Under the pieces are notes generated by a model. The model was not told where the DNA came from, did no database searches, and saw only the letters and a program-made list of their open reading frames with translations. Source: Candidula unifasciata (lineage: Eukaryota; Mollusca; Gastropoda; Stylommatophora; Geomitridae). From it: a DNA stretch of 64,000 bases. Shown one piece after another: positions 1 to 10,684 of this stretch (within the stretch, counting starts at the first letter, position 1; each line of letters starts with the position of its first letter). The translations under genes were made by a program, and so were the position numbers. Where the stretch lies: contig CAJHNH020000550.1 of NCBI GenBank assembly GCA_905116865.2, forward strand, positions 145,001-209,000, in the 5' to 3' direction.

Positions 1-570
1 CCCTCTGACCTAGATCAGACTGAGAAGTGTGTAGATGTGTTGGTAAACGTGAACAGGACTATCTTCAAATGAAAGCCTCCTTCCACAATAGCATCAGGTA
101 ACTGTTGAGGTATTCCTGGGATCCTAGGAAGTGGTTCGATTGATGGCCCCGCAGGTAACAGTAGTTTGTCTGCTTCTTCTAACACTTGAGACCTTTGCTT
201 CATTCACATACTCACTCCTTTAACCGCACCAACCGACTTTAGTGCAGCTTTCTTCTTTAAGATAGTACAGACAGTAAATTTTAGCCATGACGTACTGCAT
301 GTCAAGACCAGAAACACTAACACCAATCTCATGTTTAGTGGTTACTTCCATTCTAATTTCTGCCTCAAAAAGCCATTGCAAAAACAAACAATGTTACACC
401 GAGCAAACTTGAGTGCAAGGGATGCTGTTGGTTAACCGATAACATGGATTAAAAGCTATGTTTGTGCATTTCGATGCATTGTTCACGGGTAGGGTCAAAA
501 CGTGTTTGGCGATTGTGTTCGTGGCTAGTTTTGATTGTGACGAAAGGCCTTCATGACCCGAAGTACATTT
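1..570. other. Unassigned non-coding stretch
   Basis: I see no recognisable gene, RNA or repeat family here. Base composition is mixed and there is no long open frame; the 62-residue frame at 15-203 (-) has no recognisable features. Confidence 0.5.
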
Positions 571-581
571 TTCATCAATAG

Positions 582-666
<85 letters not shown>
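582..666. repeat. (TA)n microsatellite
   Basis: About 85 bases of alternating TA with one phase slip (TATTATA) near the middle. The poly-IY reading frame over it is a translation of the repeat, not a gene. Confidence 0.95.
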
Positions 667-670
<4 letters not shown>

Positions 671-1424
671 ATCGCCCCAAGTCGACGGCTGGTACTGTGA
701 TGCACTTTTTAGATGTCTAGCAACCTGACGTTGACTTTCCACTGACTGCAATACGCCAATAGCAAGATTCCTTAAATTGATCGATATAGGCGTCATTCGT
801 GACTGCTCGAAAATGAACTGAGTGTTTTGGTGTAGCATTATCCTTTTATAGGGTTTGAGTTGCGAATAGTGTTCACCCCAAACTGTGTTACTTCCTCGTG
901 CGCACATCATGTGCTATGCTCAAAAACATAGTCTCAAACACAGCTGACCACTGCGCTGTAACGATTATAAAAACCCATGTAATTCAAGCCCACATGTCCA
1001 CTGGGCACGGTTAAAAACATCTGAGACTGCTTTTCACATGCCCGAGTACGATATTTTTACTTACAAACAAATAAAAAAAAAGCACTGTCGGATAACTATG
1101 CGTTTCTTTTTTTTTTTACTTTCAATTTTGTGGAAGTCGCAGCAGCAGTGTTAACATGCCAGTTTTTAAATTTCTGTGTGTGGGAAATCTGTTGGTTGTA
1201 CCCATTGGCTCTCAGGCCGACGTAGCCTAAACAAATACCAGGACAAGTAAAGGGAAGAATTGTCGGCCGGCATGATGCGAACCACATTCCCTATAAAACG
1301 ACTGTAAGTCTACACAAATACTCCACTAGCATGAAAAGGTTCTTTTACTAACCTTATAGTCATGATTCGTGTTAGTTACGTAACAAGTTTTGCATTTTTA
1401 TTACTTATCGTGATATACGGAAGT
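667..1424. other. Unassigned non-coding stretch
   Basis: No recognisable gene or repeat. Two A/T homopolymer runs lie at 1071-1080 and 1107-1117. Short frames on the minus strand show no conserved motif. Confidence 0.4.
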
Positions 1425-1760
1425 GAATCACAGACAGTTGGCCAGTTAGTGAAAATGTATTTGGAAGCTGGGGAGATGTGATTTTTTAGATGAATTATAA
1501 GAATACCCTGGATAACAGATAACAGATAACAGATAAATAGTGTAAGGGTGTCTTGAAAGAAACTCACTCACGAAAAGAACTGATTTTTCACATCAGAAAG
1601 AGACAATCTACATTCTCAGGTCAGGTGAAGAGAAGGAAAAAACTTGAGTACATCGTAACAGCAGGAAAGCTGGAGGCGAGAGGCAGAGGAAGACCTAGAA
1701 AAAAGATGTAGGACAGTTTCACAGCATGGCCTGGAGGATCATCTGTATCAGAGTTTATTT
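1425..1760 (+). pseudogene. Non-LTR retrotransposon (LINE) 3' ORF relic
   Basis: Translating across several stops and frame slips gives pieces typical of the C-terminal end of a LINE reverse-transcriptase ORF. One is a 'LEAGEM..F' block near 1470, then an 'RKRQSTFSGQVKRRKKLE' block near 1600, then a 'RGRGRPRKK' basic block near 1690. A homologous and better preserved segment lies at 63735-64000. The order (basic methionine-rich block, 'FxGxV' block, GRGRPR-like block) is the usual ending of RTE/Jockey-like ORFs as I know them. It is broken by stops and is not functional. Family assignment is from memory of the motif pattern, so clade is uncertain. Confidence 0.6.
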
Positions 1761-2335
1761 GAAGTTTTCCTAAACACAAGGTTGTGGATAGACATGACTA
1801 CCAAAGCCACACTGCTTGGACTTTAAGAAGAATAATAATAAGAAAATCCATCGGGCAATAGAACATACGTCTTACAGATCTGAACATCGAGGAGAATTGA
1901 CCCATAAACTGCATCTTTCCCGAACTCAATACTTTCCTCTGTCTCATCAATGTCTTTAAAACTACAATCAGCCATACTTGGGCTGAAGTTACAAATCAGT
2001 GGCTGGCTAGACTTTATTCCCACACAGATCTCTCCACCTGTTTGTTTGTTGCCTATCCACAAACTCAACCCAGTGAGTTTATTTGCCCAGTCAACGTGTG
2101 CAATCCTGTCTCTTCTGTTAAAACCAGCAGCGTATCTGAAGCCTGTCTCTTACAAAATAATTTGTTTTATGTGTTTCTTGTCTCTTTAAAAATGGACAGC
2201 CAGAAAAAAAACTTTCAATAAATATAGCTAATTCAGGCGTTTTATAATCTTTTAAGATTTGGAATTCTTGAAGATTTAACAAACAGATGACCAAATTGAG
2301 CAATAATAACAATGATTTAAGAAAGAGCTGCTTAC
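1761..2335. other. Unassigned non-coding stretch
   Basis: No gene or repeat family recognised. Overlapping open frames of 79-102 residues on both strands lack recognisable domains and run into the microsatellite that follows. Confidence 0.4.
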
Positions 2336-2339
2336 TTGC

Positions 2340-2384
2340 ACATAAACAACATACACATGTGTATGTGTGTGTGTATACACACAT

Positions 2385-2421
<37 letters not shown>

Positions 2422-2426
2422 TACAA

Positions 2427-2467
<41 letters not shown>
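2340..2467. repeat. Compound (CA)n/(TG)n and (TA)n microsatellite
   Basis: A CA/TG-rich tract (about 2350-2425) passes directly into a TA tract (about 2427-2467). Low-complexity frames over it on both strands are artefacts. Confidence 0.9.
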
Positions 2468-2470
<3 letters not shown>

Positions 2471-2489
2471 TCTGTTTCTCGCCCGTGTA

Positions 2490-2785
2490 GGTTTCAGAGT
2501 CTCATTGTTGGGGGTGGGGGGAGGGGGGGGGGCAAGAATAAACCCCGCTCCCCCCCCCCCCAACAAACATGTCGTAGGAGTCGACTAATTGAGAGGTTTC
2601 CCTCGAAGTCGGATTGAATCTGCTCGATCTGCAAGGAACAACCAATTGCGTACAAATTAGCAAGTAAAGCTAATGCACAGGCAAAACTCTGGCCCTGGCA
2701 CAAAGTCCAAATGGAAGAACAACCAGAACTTTTCGATGGAGCTTACAACCTGTGATTAAAGAAAGGAAGAAGAGGACAAGTTTTT
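2490..2785 (+). mobile_element. SINE-like family C copy
   Basis: It shares a body with copies at 7996-8364, 20517-20791, 32945-33238 and 41092-41512. Landmarks are 'ATGTCGTAGGAGTCGACTAAT', a 'GGCAAGGAAC'-like block, then 'AACAACCAGAACTTT' and a terminal GAA-rich tail (gaaaggaagaagagg). This copy carries an internal G/C-homopolymer expansion at about 2508-2562. The tail is short and degenerate. Confidence 0.75.
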
Positions 2786-2821
2786 TTTTCTGAAATATAT
2801 CGTTCCTTTCCTGAACACTTT

Positions 2822-3070
2822 CCTTCACGGCAGTGAAACCTGGACTCTTTATGCTCCTGAAAACAGGACTGAAAACTTTCCCGATGTGTTTACGAGACAC
2901 ATTTCATGGTGTATTCTGGCAAGACTTTGACCCAAACGAATTCGCACTCGAAAGAGCAGGAATGCAGACAATGTACTGTCTACTGAAGCAAAGAAGCATG
3001 TGCTGGTTTGGATATGTCTCCCTATGGGGGATGGTCGCATTCCAAAGGATCTCCTTTGCGGTGAACTAAA
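2822..3070 (+). pseudogene. LINE reverse-transcriptase ORF, C-terminal relic
   Basis: The + strand reads 'LHGSETWTLYAPENRT' near 2824 and ends in 'GDGRIPKDLLCGEL' near 3065, with a frame slip between them. These are hallmark segments of the region downstream of the reverse-transcriptase palm in RTE/CR1-like non-LTR elements (the 'GSETW' block and the 'DGRIPKDLLYGEL' block, family knowledge). Internal frameshifts and a stop make it a dead fragment. It directly follows the family C SINE at 2490-2785. Confidence 0.75.
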
Positions 3071-3074
3071 AATA

Positions 3075-4417
3075 TGAAATAGATCTGCTACAGGGTGACC
3101 TGTTTTCTTTCTAAGGGTGGAAATCTACACGTTGGCAGTGTTGCTTTGACTGAAATGTGTATCAGTTTTTTTTTTATATTATTTAAAGACCTTCAGTAAG
3201 CTCTCTGATCCCTTTTTCGTCGGCTTCTATAAGAAGCATTTAATACCTTTTTTTTTAAAAATTATTGCTCCGTATAATTCTAACTAGATTGTGTGTGAGT
3301 GAAAAAAAGAGAGGGTTGTGGGGGGTCTTAAAATTTTGAATAACAAATCAACAGATAGCAGAATGACTTGCACACCAAACTTTATACATCAACACCGAAG
3401 CAATCAGAAGTGGATACTAAAGGAGCATATGTGCCCACATCTTTGATTCCGTAAAGGCATGTGCCATGCGGCTAAACAATTTGTTAGTACCCATTTAGTA
3501 AATGTCAAAAAGAAATGCTAACATAGTCGTAAAATGTTTTCTTACCCAAGCTGCACAGTTTACTACTACACACGAAGGTAAACTAACGGAAAAACTGAAA
3601 AAACCCAAATTTTATCCATTTCTTTTGAATAGACAGAACATACTTTTTAGAACATTAGTAAAAACTGAATTAACCGGTCGTTTGTGCCTGGGTGCGAATT
3701 TTCGTCCCCCTGCGTTAAGATATAAAAGTCCATTCCAGAAGTTTTGCCTTGTTTAAAAAAGTATATAATTTAATAACCGATCGGTGTAAGATGTTGAAAT
3801 TTGATAAGCAGCCTGTTAATATTCAAGCCTTTGTGAGATTTAAAAAATATATAACATATGTATATATATATATATATAGAAAACAAGCATCTAGTTTTCA
3901 TTTTGCTTCATTTGTAGTATACGCAAAAACAGACATGGATTCAAAGCAAACAATCACCATACTTACAGTTAATTAAGGGGTTTTACTCTCAGGTACTCAT
4001 CTTCAGTCAAGTGAGAAACATTAAATCATGTTTTTCATTCCTTGCGGGATAGGCTATCAAAATAATCACCACGCATCTCTGCACATGTGAAATGATTTCA
4101 GAAAATCCGGCCGTGCATCAGTTACTAAATAGTCTATTTTGTAGGGTTACACAAATTATTAGACACACGAAGATCAAAGAAACTTGCCGCTTTAAGAAAA
4201 ACAACAGCACCGGTGCAATTGAAAATTACAAAATCATAAGGTGACGTGAACTCTAAAGCCACGTGCACAAATTCGTATTGACCTTCACAGGAGTTTTAGA
4301 GATATTTGTTAAATCGTGAGGACACAACTTCTGAAACGCACTATAGTTATAGTTCGCAGTGTTCCTTTTAAAGACCTTTTTACATCAGTGTCGCTTCTGG
4401 CATATGATGTATTTCTA
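3075..4417. other. Unassigned AT-rich stretch
   Basis: About 1.3 kb without recognisable gene or repeat family. A short TA tract lies at 3858-3878. The frames at 3502-3756 and 3749-3976 are basic, low in conserved features and not assignable. Confidence 0.45.
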
Positions 4418-5100
4418 CAGATCAGATCCGTGTGTAAGGTAGTGTGTTAAGTTACATCTATAGGTCAGATCAATGTGCAAGAGTTACGTCTGTGCATAAG
4501 ATCAGTGTTTGAGGAGGTGTGTTAAGTTATATCTATAGGTCAGATCAATGTGTAAGAGTTACGTCTGTACATAAGATCAGTGTTTGAGGAGGTGTGTTAA
4601 GTTATATCTATAGGTCAGATCAATGTGTAAGAGTTACGTCTGTACATAAGATCAGTGTTTAAGGTGGTGTGTTAAGTTACATCTATAGGTCAGATCAATG
4701 TGTAAGAGCTACGTCTGTACATAAGATGAGTGGTTTGAAGGTGGTGTTAGGTGTGTCTATAGGTCAGATCAATGTGTAAGAGTTACGTCTGTACATAAGA
4801 TCAGTGTGTGAGGTGGTGTGTTAAGTTACATCTATAGGCCAGATCACTGTGTAAGAGCTACGTCTGTACATAAGATGAGGGTTTAAGGTGGTGTGTTAAG
4901 TTACATCTATAGGTCAGATCAATGTTTAAGAGTTACGTCTGTACATAAGATCAGTGTTTGAGGTAGTGTGTTAAGTTATATCTATGGGTAAGATCAATGT
5001 GTAATAGTTACGTCTGTACATAAATAAGATCAGTATTTTAGGTAGTGTGTTAAGTTACGATCAGCTCAGTGTGTGGGATAGTGTGTTAAGTTAAATTTAT
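4418..5100. repeat. 75-bp minisatellite, about 9 copies
   Basis: Tandem units of about 75 bp. Each contains a GTGTTAAGTTA block, then CTATAGGTCAGATCAATG, then TAAGAGTTACGTCTGTACATAAGATCAGTG. Unit starts fall near 4445, 4520, 4595, 4670, 4744, 4817, 4891, 4965 and 5046. Outer units diverge most and the last is partial. No open frame spans it. Confidence 0.9.
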
Positions 5101-5121
5101 AGCAACTAACTAATGCAATTT

Positions 5122-5222
5122 ATGGTAACCACTTTACCCACCTAGTGCCGAATGGTCTGAAAATATGGATGCTCTTCCCATATACCCTTGCGCCTAAAGG
5201 CGCGAAAAATGGATCTTTAATA
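5122..5222 (+). mobile_element. SINE family A, 5'-truncated copy
   Basis: Matches the 3' half of family A: the 'ACCCACCTAGTGCCGAATGG' block, a 'TCTGAAAATATGG' block, and the 'GCGCCTAAAGGCGCGAAAA' ending before the T-rich tail. The tRNA-like head is missing. Confidence 0.7.
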
Positions 5223-5341
5223 TGTCTAAAATACAGCCAATTCTGAAATGGTACTCCATTATTCAATGACCGCTCATGATAGTTTAATGGCACCCCTTTT
5301 CCTATGGGAACCGAATTTACAGACGTATAAGTCCCGGCCAC

Positions 5342-5778
5342 GACCAGACCGTGCAGAAGACAAATGCAACTGTTAGATTCATGGATACTTGTATTTAAAA
5401 AAAAAAAAAACTGGCAGGAGATATGTTATTGTTAATCTATCTTACTATATTATAGTTAGGATACATTGTTGTTATTACAGGTGGTGTAACTTCCCGGATA
5501 AACTGTAGTTATGATACATTATTGTTATTGCAGGGAGGATAACTTCCCACGGGTAATGTGGAATACATAAGCGAGTAGCTGTGTCCATCTTGCCACACTG
5601 ATAAGTTTGTTATCTATTTGTTTTAGCTGTATTTGCATGCAAGGATACTGTTATTGATCTCTCCTGGGGCGTTTACATACACAAGGATCGACTACTTGGT
5701 TCTGTATTCTGCCAAAGACTGCGTTTCAATTCTAAAGCCTGATTCTTTGTCGTTTACTCCACATAGGTCGACGTTTTC
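5342..5778. other. Unassigned stretch with a small tandem duplication
   Basis: Two diverged copies of a unit of about 60 bp (TTATTGTTATT..CAGG..GG..TAACTTCCC) lie at about 5450-5555. An A-run is at 5396-5410. Nothing else is recognised. Confidence 0.5.
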
Positions 5779-6023
5779 TAAAGTGGCTAACCATTAAACA
5801 TTTTGTTTTTAAGATGAAATTTTTAGTCATTTGAGGCCCCACCCTGGCTTTTGCCAGGGGCCGCAATATAGGCAGGCCATAAATATGGCTAATTGTCAGA
5901 ACGCGGTTTCTGAGACCCCTCCACGGCGATCTTCATCCACATGGTGGCACCTTGTGTCATCGGGTGCTTATCGCTTGTGTGATGTGCTGGTGGGGTAGAA
6001 AGTCAGTCAGTCTTAAAGTGGCT
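5779..6023 (+). mobile_element. Retroposon family D copy with perfect 10-bp target duplication
   Basis: The element occupies about 5789-6013 between identical 10-mers TAAAGTGGCT at 5779-5788 and 6014-6023. The body contains GCCCCACCCTGGCTTTTGCC (a short hairpin), GGCCATAAATATGGC, CCTCCACGGCGATC, and ACATGGTGGCAC. It ends with GGGGTAGAAAGTCAGTCAGTC. The (GTCA)n end is the 3' tail if it moves like a SINE. I see no clear tRNA A or B box. Related copies with their own duplications are at 30255-30523, 56329-56577 and 62177-62443. Confidence 0.88.
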
Positions 6024-6061
6024 GCATCAATTTACACTCATATAGTCAGTATTTACATGTC

Positions 6062-6230
6062 TCCTTTGATCGCATCAGAACGACAGGAGTCCTTTTTTTT
6101 TCAGGGCTCTTGGTGGAGTCTCAGTCTCAGCCATTTTATATGGCACACATAAACTAGTCACAATTATAACCTAAAGCTCCTCCACTGGCGATACAGGTTG
6201 AACATGACGTACCCCCACCCCCCTCCAGTA
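6062..6230 (+). mobile_element. Repeat family F, 5'-truncated copy
   Basis: Shares with copies at 11929-12155 and 40470-40705 the blocks TTCAGGGCTCTTGGTGGAGT, GCCATTTTATATGGC, GCACATAAACTAGTCACAATT and GGTTGAACATGACG. The 5' third, beginning near the CATTGGCTCGCC block in full copies, is absent. Confidence 0.75.
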
Positions 6231-6374
6231 AAGCCCCTGCCTACAACCACAGAAGGCCATATTACCCCCCTGATGGGATGCGGTGCTCTGAAACGATCTA
6301 TAGGCAGCAGCAGCCCGAATGCAACGGTAAAGATTTGAACCTGGTAGAAGTCGGCTGAACTCTAAATACAAATA

Positions 6375-6840
6375 GCTAATCGGGAAGCCTTGAGATTGCC
6401 CTTACAAAAATTTATAAACTTTCAAAAAAAAAAAATAGAAGGGAATCTGATTCACTTTTCAAATGATTAAGTTCACTTGAAACGTTATTATTGAAGTCTG
6501 AATAGAATCCTTTAAATTCTTCGTTTTATGTATAATGCGAATGTTGCTTTGGCTGATAAAAAAAAAAAAAGTACCGTCTTATGCTTGAAAATAAACTATT
6601 TAGAGTGTCTTTCTTGAACGTGTTGTAAGCCATAGGAAGGTTGAATGGTATATAAAAAAGCACATTTAACACTATCTTTCTGTAGGCTACATTACAGATG
6701 GTAGATTCTCAAGAGGAACGCTTATAAAAAAAGCATACAAATAAAACAAAAAATCCGGGGGGGGGGGGGGGGGGGGCGATTTGGGAATCTATCGTCTTGG
6801 TCCTGAGTAAGTTTGGTATTCATTATGTTAAGGTTATCGT
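6375..6840. other. Unassigned AT-rich stretch with G homopolymer
   Basis: No gene seen. It contains several A-runs and a run of about 21 G at 6757-6777. Confidence 0.5.
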
Positions 6841-7187
6841 CAGGGCTGCATTTAGACTTAGTGAAGCCCTGAATCATATAAAAACACTGAGGCCCCTATC
6901 GTTTTAAATTACAAGTGCTAATCTCAGAAATTTTGAAAATGTATTCGCCTTTAAAAAATCAAGTTATGGAAATATACTGTCATTAAATATTAAGAAGAAA
7001 ATTTAATAAAGAATGTGTGTGCACAATTACAGAGATGATATTATATATTATATATAATATAAAACTAAAAAAAAAAAATATTAATAGAAAAGTGCATTTG
7101 TGACCCAAAAACAAAACTAAAAAAAACTATGACATTTGTTGAGCACCAGCAGATGTAATTATTACATAATACCTAAATTCAGCCCTG
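6841..7187. mobile_element. Terminal-inverted-repeat miniature element, 347 bp
   Basis: The left end CAGGGCTGCATTTAG is matched by the reverse complement of the right end (CAGGGCTGAATTTAG), 14 of 15 bases. The interior is AT-rich, non-coding, and includes a TA-rich palindromic core near 7036-7062. Flanking 8-mers GTTATCGT and GTTGAGGT agree at only 5 of 8 positions, so a hAT-type target duplication is suggested but decayed. No transposase is encoded. Confidence 0.65.
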
Positions 7188-7344
7188 GTTGAGGTAGAGA
7201 CTGATGCCAACTTCCATTTGTACAGGTATTTTAGTGCTACAGCTCTCTAGTCGCTTTCACTGCCCAGTAACCAGGGATGGTACAAACCGATACTAGAACG
7301 TCACATCTACAGAGTTATATTAAGTGTGGGCAACTTTTGACTTG

Positions 7345-7490
7345 ATGCAGGCACCGACGCCTTTTTAGGCATCACCTTTTCAGCGCTATAGAAATAGACA
7401 CGCTGTGGGGGAGTACCCGCACCTATTTAAGGCATCACTTTTTCAGCGCTATTGTAATGGACACGCTGTGAGGAGTACCGGAACCTTTTT
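7345..7490. repeat. Two-copy tandem repeat of about 70 bp
   Basis: Blocks CAGCGCTAT, GACACGCTGTG and GGAGTACC occur twice in order (about 7350-7420 and 7421-7487) with scattered differences. Confidence 0.75.
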
Positions 7491-7797
7491 TTACATTAGC
7501 CCTGGCTAGATGAAACGACCAAAAAAAAAAAAAAAAAGGCAACCCCCTCCCCCCTTCCTTAATAGAGTTGTCGTTTAAGGATGCTCTAGATTAGCCTCTT
7601 TTGCAGGGAGTTGCCCAAATCTCCGCACCCCCTTTCCACCTTAATCCCTACCACGTCTTATAGATTCACGCAAGGCGCGTTTGAATACTCTAATGCTCTG
7701 CATGTATCCATCAGCGTCATCAAAGATCCCAAAGTCTGTTCACCAGAACTGGAACACACTGTAAACAACCCTTTCCGAAATCGACGGAGGCAAAAAT

Positions 7798-7945
7798 ATG
7801 TACCAGCCAAGGTCACTGGAAGTAAAGGCGGCAGACATGATGAAGACCACAACCCCCATTGAATGCCAATAGGTCTATAAAATGGAAGTCTAGTATTGAA
7901 TACCTGATGAACCAAAAACATGAAAGGATTCTTTGCGACACACTT
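7798..7945 (+). mobile_element. SINE family A, diverged 5'-truncated copy
   Basis: Recognisable 3' landmarks: TACCAGCCAAGGTCACTGGAAG, AAAGGCGGCAGACATGATG, ACCACAACCCCC, and AATAGGTCTATAAAATGG. The copy is older and more diverged than those near 23 kb. Confidence 0.6.
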
Positions 7946-7983
7946 ACTTATGAAGATCACAATATTATGATACATTGCAATAA

Positions 7984-8376
7984 GCCTATGACAAATTTTG
8001 TTTGGGTTCTGGGGCCCCATTATGGGGGAAAACAAGAATAGATCTACTGCCTCCTAAAAACAATAGCAATTCGTATGAGTCGAGTGCATCTTCCCGAGAA
8101 GAAAGGAACCAACAGTCTGCATACAAATAACTTATATCTGTTAAAAAAAAAGCTGTGCACACAACACTCAGGTACTGGAAGACGACTGAAGTCTGGAGGT
8201 GGAACAACAACAATAACTTTTGGCTAGGGTTTGCAGCCGGTGATCGTGATGAAAAAGACGAAGAAGAAGAAGAAGAAGAAGAAGAAGAAGAAGAAGAAGA
8301 AGAAGAAGAAGAAGAAGAAGAAGAAGAAGAAGAAGAAGAAGAAGAAGAAGAAGAAGAAGAAGAAGCCTGTGACAAA
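7984..8376 (+). mobile_element. SINE-like family C copy with a (GAA)35 tail
   Basis: The body (7996-8259) runs from the GGGGCCCCATTATGGGGGAA block through GGAACCAACAGTCTGCATAC and GGAGGTGGAACAACAAC. It then passes into about 35 uninterrupted GAA units (8260-8364). Flanks GCCTATGACAAA (7984-7995) and GCCTGTGACAAA (8365-8376) match at 11 of 12 positions, a target-site duplication. This places the GAA array inside the element as its 3' tail. Glu-, Lys-, Phe- and Ser-run frames across it are artefacts. Confidence 0.88.
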
Positions 8377-8772
8377 AGAAAACATACTAAGAATGTATGG
8401 TTCTAGAGAACTATAGGGAAGGATTAAGCAGTACAAGAACAAGGGCTGAGGTGTTGATATATCTCAAGACAGAATAATGTTATAACAAATGCATTTAAAT
8501 ATTCGCAAATACAGACTACACAGTTATAATTACTACATTGTTTGAAAGTACACTTTAAATATATTGAACCTGACAATCTATACTCCTACAATCTTATACA
8601 GTTAATACATAAGCTATGTGATACGGCACTGAATAACCAACATTACTGATTGACATACATGTCTATTATCAAAAGAGAAAAAGCAAACTATATATCACAA
8701 TCATAACCCTGGTTGGTTGAACGGAATTTTTTTGTTTGAATTACTACCAATATAGCATTAGTATTACTGCTA

Positions 8773-8774
<2 letters not shown>
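8377..8774. other. Unassigned AT-rich stretch
   Basis: No gene or repeat family recognised. Confidence 0.5.

Positions 8775-8850
<76 letters not shown>
8775..8850. repeat. (TA)n microsatellite
   Basis: About 75 bases of uninterrupted alternating AT. Confidence 0.95.
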
Positions 8851-8852
<2 letters not shown>

Positions 8853-9149
8853 CATAATATAAAAATAATTTTCCGAAGTCTGATAGCTAAAGTCACAATG
8901 TTAGAGGCAATAATATGAAGCCGTGTAGTTAAATGCGTATCTAAACAAATAGTACGCATGAAAAAAAAAAAATATTTCAAATAACCAGCTTGCTACCGTG
9001 ACGATTAGTAATACATCCAGGGCATTTTGGTTGTCAAAAGTGCCGTTACTGGCCGCAAAGATGTCTAAAAAAAATATGCCGGCGCTCAGTATAAAGTGTC
9101 TATTACAGGAATGCTAAAATAATGATGCCTGTAAAAAGGTGTCTGTATT

Positions 9150-9228
9150 GCGTACCGCTGCTCACTGCCGGGAGAAAAGCCCTATATGCACCTTATGACA
9201 TTTGCTGCAGAAGATGGAACATGTCAAA
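9150..9228 (+). pseudogene. Short LINE 3' ORF relic (possible)
   Basis: The segment around ACCTTATGACATTTGCTGC and AGATGGAACATG resembles 46070-46110 (TTACGTCATTTGCTGCGGGAGACGGAGCATC) in the C-terminal end of an RNase H-bearing LINE ORF. It is short and diverged, so confidence is low. Confidence 0.4.
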
Positions 9229-9229
9229 G

Positions 9230-9885
9230 TTTTTTTTTTCAGGGAAGCCATGATGTCAGCAATTAAAAATTGATCAAACAATTAGTTGGCAAGAGCTCAT
9301 CTTAGTGTCAGTTGTTACAAAAAAATCGGCGTGGTTTTAACTGGTTTCCATTCTCCAACCATGCGTAGTTTCTTGACTAGCCTCCTTTTGTTGGCATTCT
9401 TTTCCACCCGTACTGTGGAGGAAAAAATAAATAATAACTGAAATAAATAATCTGAGATGATTATTTACAGATGAACAAGAAGCAAACAAATTAAGCTGGA
9501 TCTTGCAATACTAGATTTAAAATCGATTTAAGCAAATCAAAAAGTTTTCTACCGTGATCAAATTCATTAAAAGAATGAATATTTATCTGTAGCGGGAAAA
9601 GAAAGAAAAAAAGAAACTAGATTGCAGCAAACAAGCAAGTGAAAATGAAATGCTTCGTACTGGCTCTAAACCGGCGTTTTAAACTTAAATGTTGCTGCCA
9701 GTTTGGCATTTAACGAGCGATTGCAATGCTCTAATGGATCAGCACAGAGACACAGATTTGGTCTGTTTGTTTTAAGACTATTTAATGTCAGATGGGAAAT
9801 TCCATGAAGACATTAACAGCGGATGCCGTAAAGCAAACCAAATAATGACGCCCCTAGACACCCTCCTCTCCTTTTTTTAGCCCAT
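9230..9885. other. Unassigned AT-rich stretch
   Basis: No recognisable gene or family. Purine-rich runs occur at about 9596-9620. Confidence 0.45.
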
Positions 9886-10350
9886 CGCTTACAGCATTAG
9901 GCAATCCCGATCACAAAGAAAGATATTATACAAAGCATGTTCATTCCCACTCTACGCTACCAGTGCCAGACATGGTCATTCACAACAAATCAGAAGAAAA
10001 AATAATTTAGTAAACATTGAAAAGATCCCTGAGAAAGGCTGCAAGAATGTCCAGAACATATAAAATCAGGATTCAGGCCAAGAGAGAAAAGGTCAGCATT
10101 GAACCAATTCTAAATTACACCCAAAGACATCAAATCAAAAGCTTTTCACACTTAGAGAGGATGTTTTGTGACTTCATACAAGGCATACATGTGAAGAGGA
10201 GAAGGTCGCAGAAGCTCAAGGTACACCATGAACAAGATGTAAAGATAACATCAGAGAAACTCAATAACAGCACGACCTGTTTAAGGCCGAGGCGTAAGAA
10301 GAGCAAAAAGCAGAACCACATATTCCATCAATACACGAAGCAGTAAAAGA
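9886..10350 (+). pseudogene. RTE-like LINE ORF, C-terminal relic
   Basis: Translation across frames gives pieces such as 'IPTLRYQCQTWSF' (about 9950), 'RKAARMSRTYKIRIQ' (10034 onward) and 'IEPILNYTQRHQIKSFSHL' (about 10100-10165). The pattern (a Pro-Thr-Leu-x-Tyr-x-Cys-x-x-Trp block, then a Pro-Ile-x-Asn-Tyr block followed by Gln-Ile-Lys-x-Phe-x-His-Leu) is the familiar ending of RTE-type reverse-transcriptase ORFs. Stops and frameshifts make it inactive. It is followed at once by a tRNA-like SINE head. Confidence 0.65.
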
Positions 10351-10375
10351 CAAAGTGAAGAAGAAGACGAATACC

Positions 10376-10640
10376 CGAGCCGCTGTGGCGTAATTGCTAG
10401 ACGTCTCTCTGACGACCCGAAGGAGTTGGGTTTGAATCCTCGTCGACATGTATTTTTATCTGACTGGTTGGTCTTTCCTCTTGGGCCTAGGGAGGCGCAT
10501 TGGGCAGAGGTCATAGGTAGCTCTCCATGTCTGGCAGGCTGTTGCCACCTGCTTTAGGTCTCGGTTGCCCCTTCCCTGACGATGGTTCTACAAAGAGTCT
10601 CTCTTTGTCTTTTCCGTTTTCTTTTCTCTTCCGGTGTCTA
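10376..10640 (+). mobile_element. tRNA-headed SINE-like element with a body unlike family A
   Basis: The head GAGCCGCTGTGGCGTAATTG..TAGACGTC..TGGGTTTGAATCC resembles the family A tRNA-like head, with A box- and B box-like blocks. The body that follows (GGTTGGTCTTTCCTCTTGGG, CTGGCAGGCTGTTGCC, GGTCTCGGTTGCCCC) is not seen in the family A copies here. It may be a sister family sharing the promoter head. Confidence 0.55.
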
Positions 10641-10684
10641 TATGAAACCATGATGTTTGCCCATTTTTATATAAAATATACTTA

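Noticed and set aside
8155..8442. Glu-run, Lys-run, Ser-run and Phe-run frames
   Set aside because: They are translations of the (GAA)35 tail of a SINE-like element.
10017..10346. 109-residue basic protein on the + strand
   Set aside because: It mixes frames of an RTE-like LINE relic and shows no independent domain.
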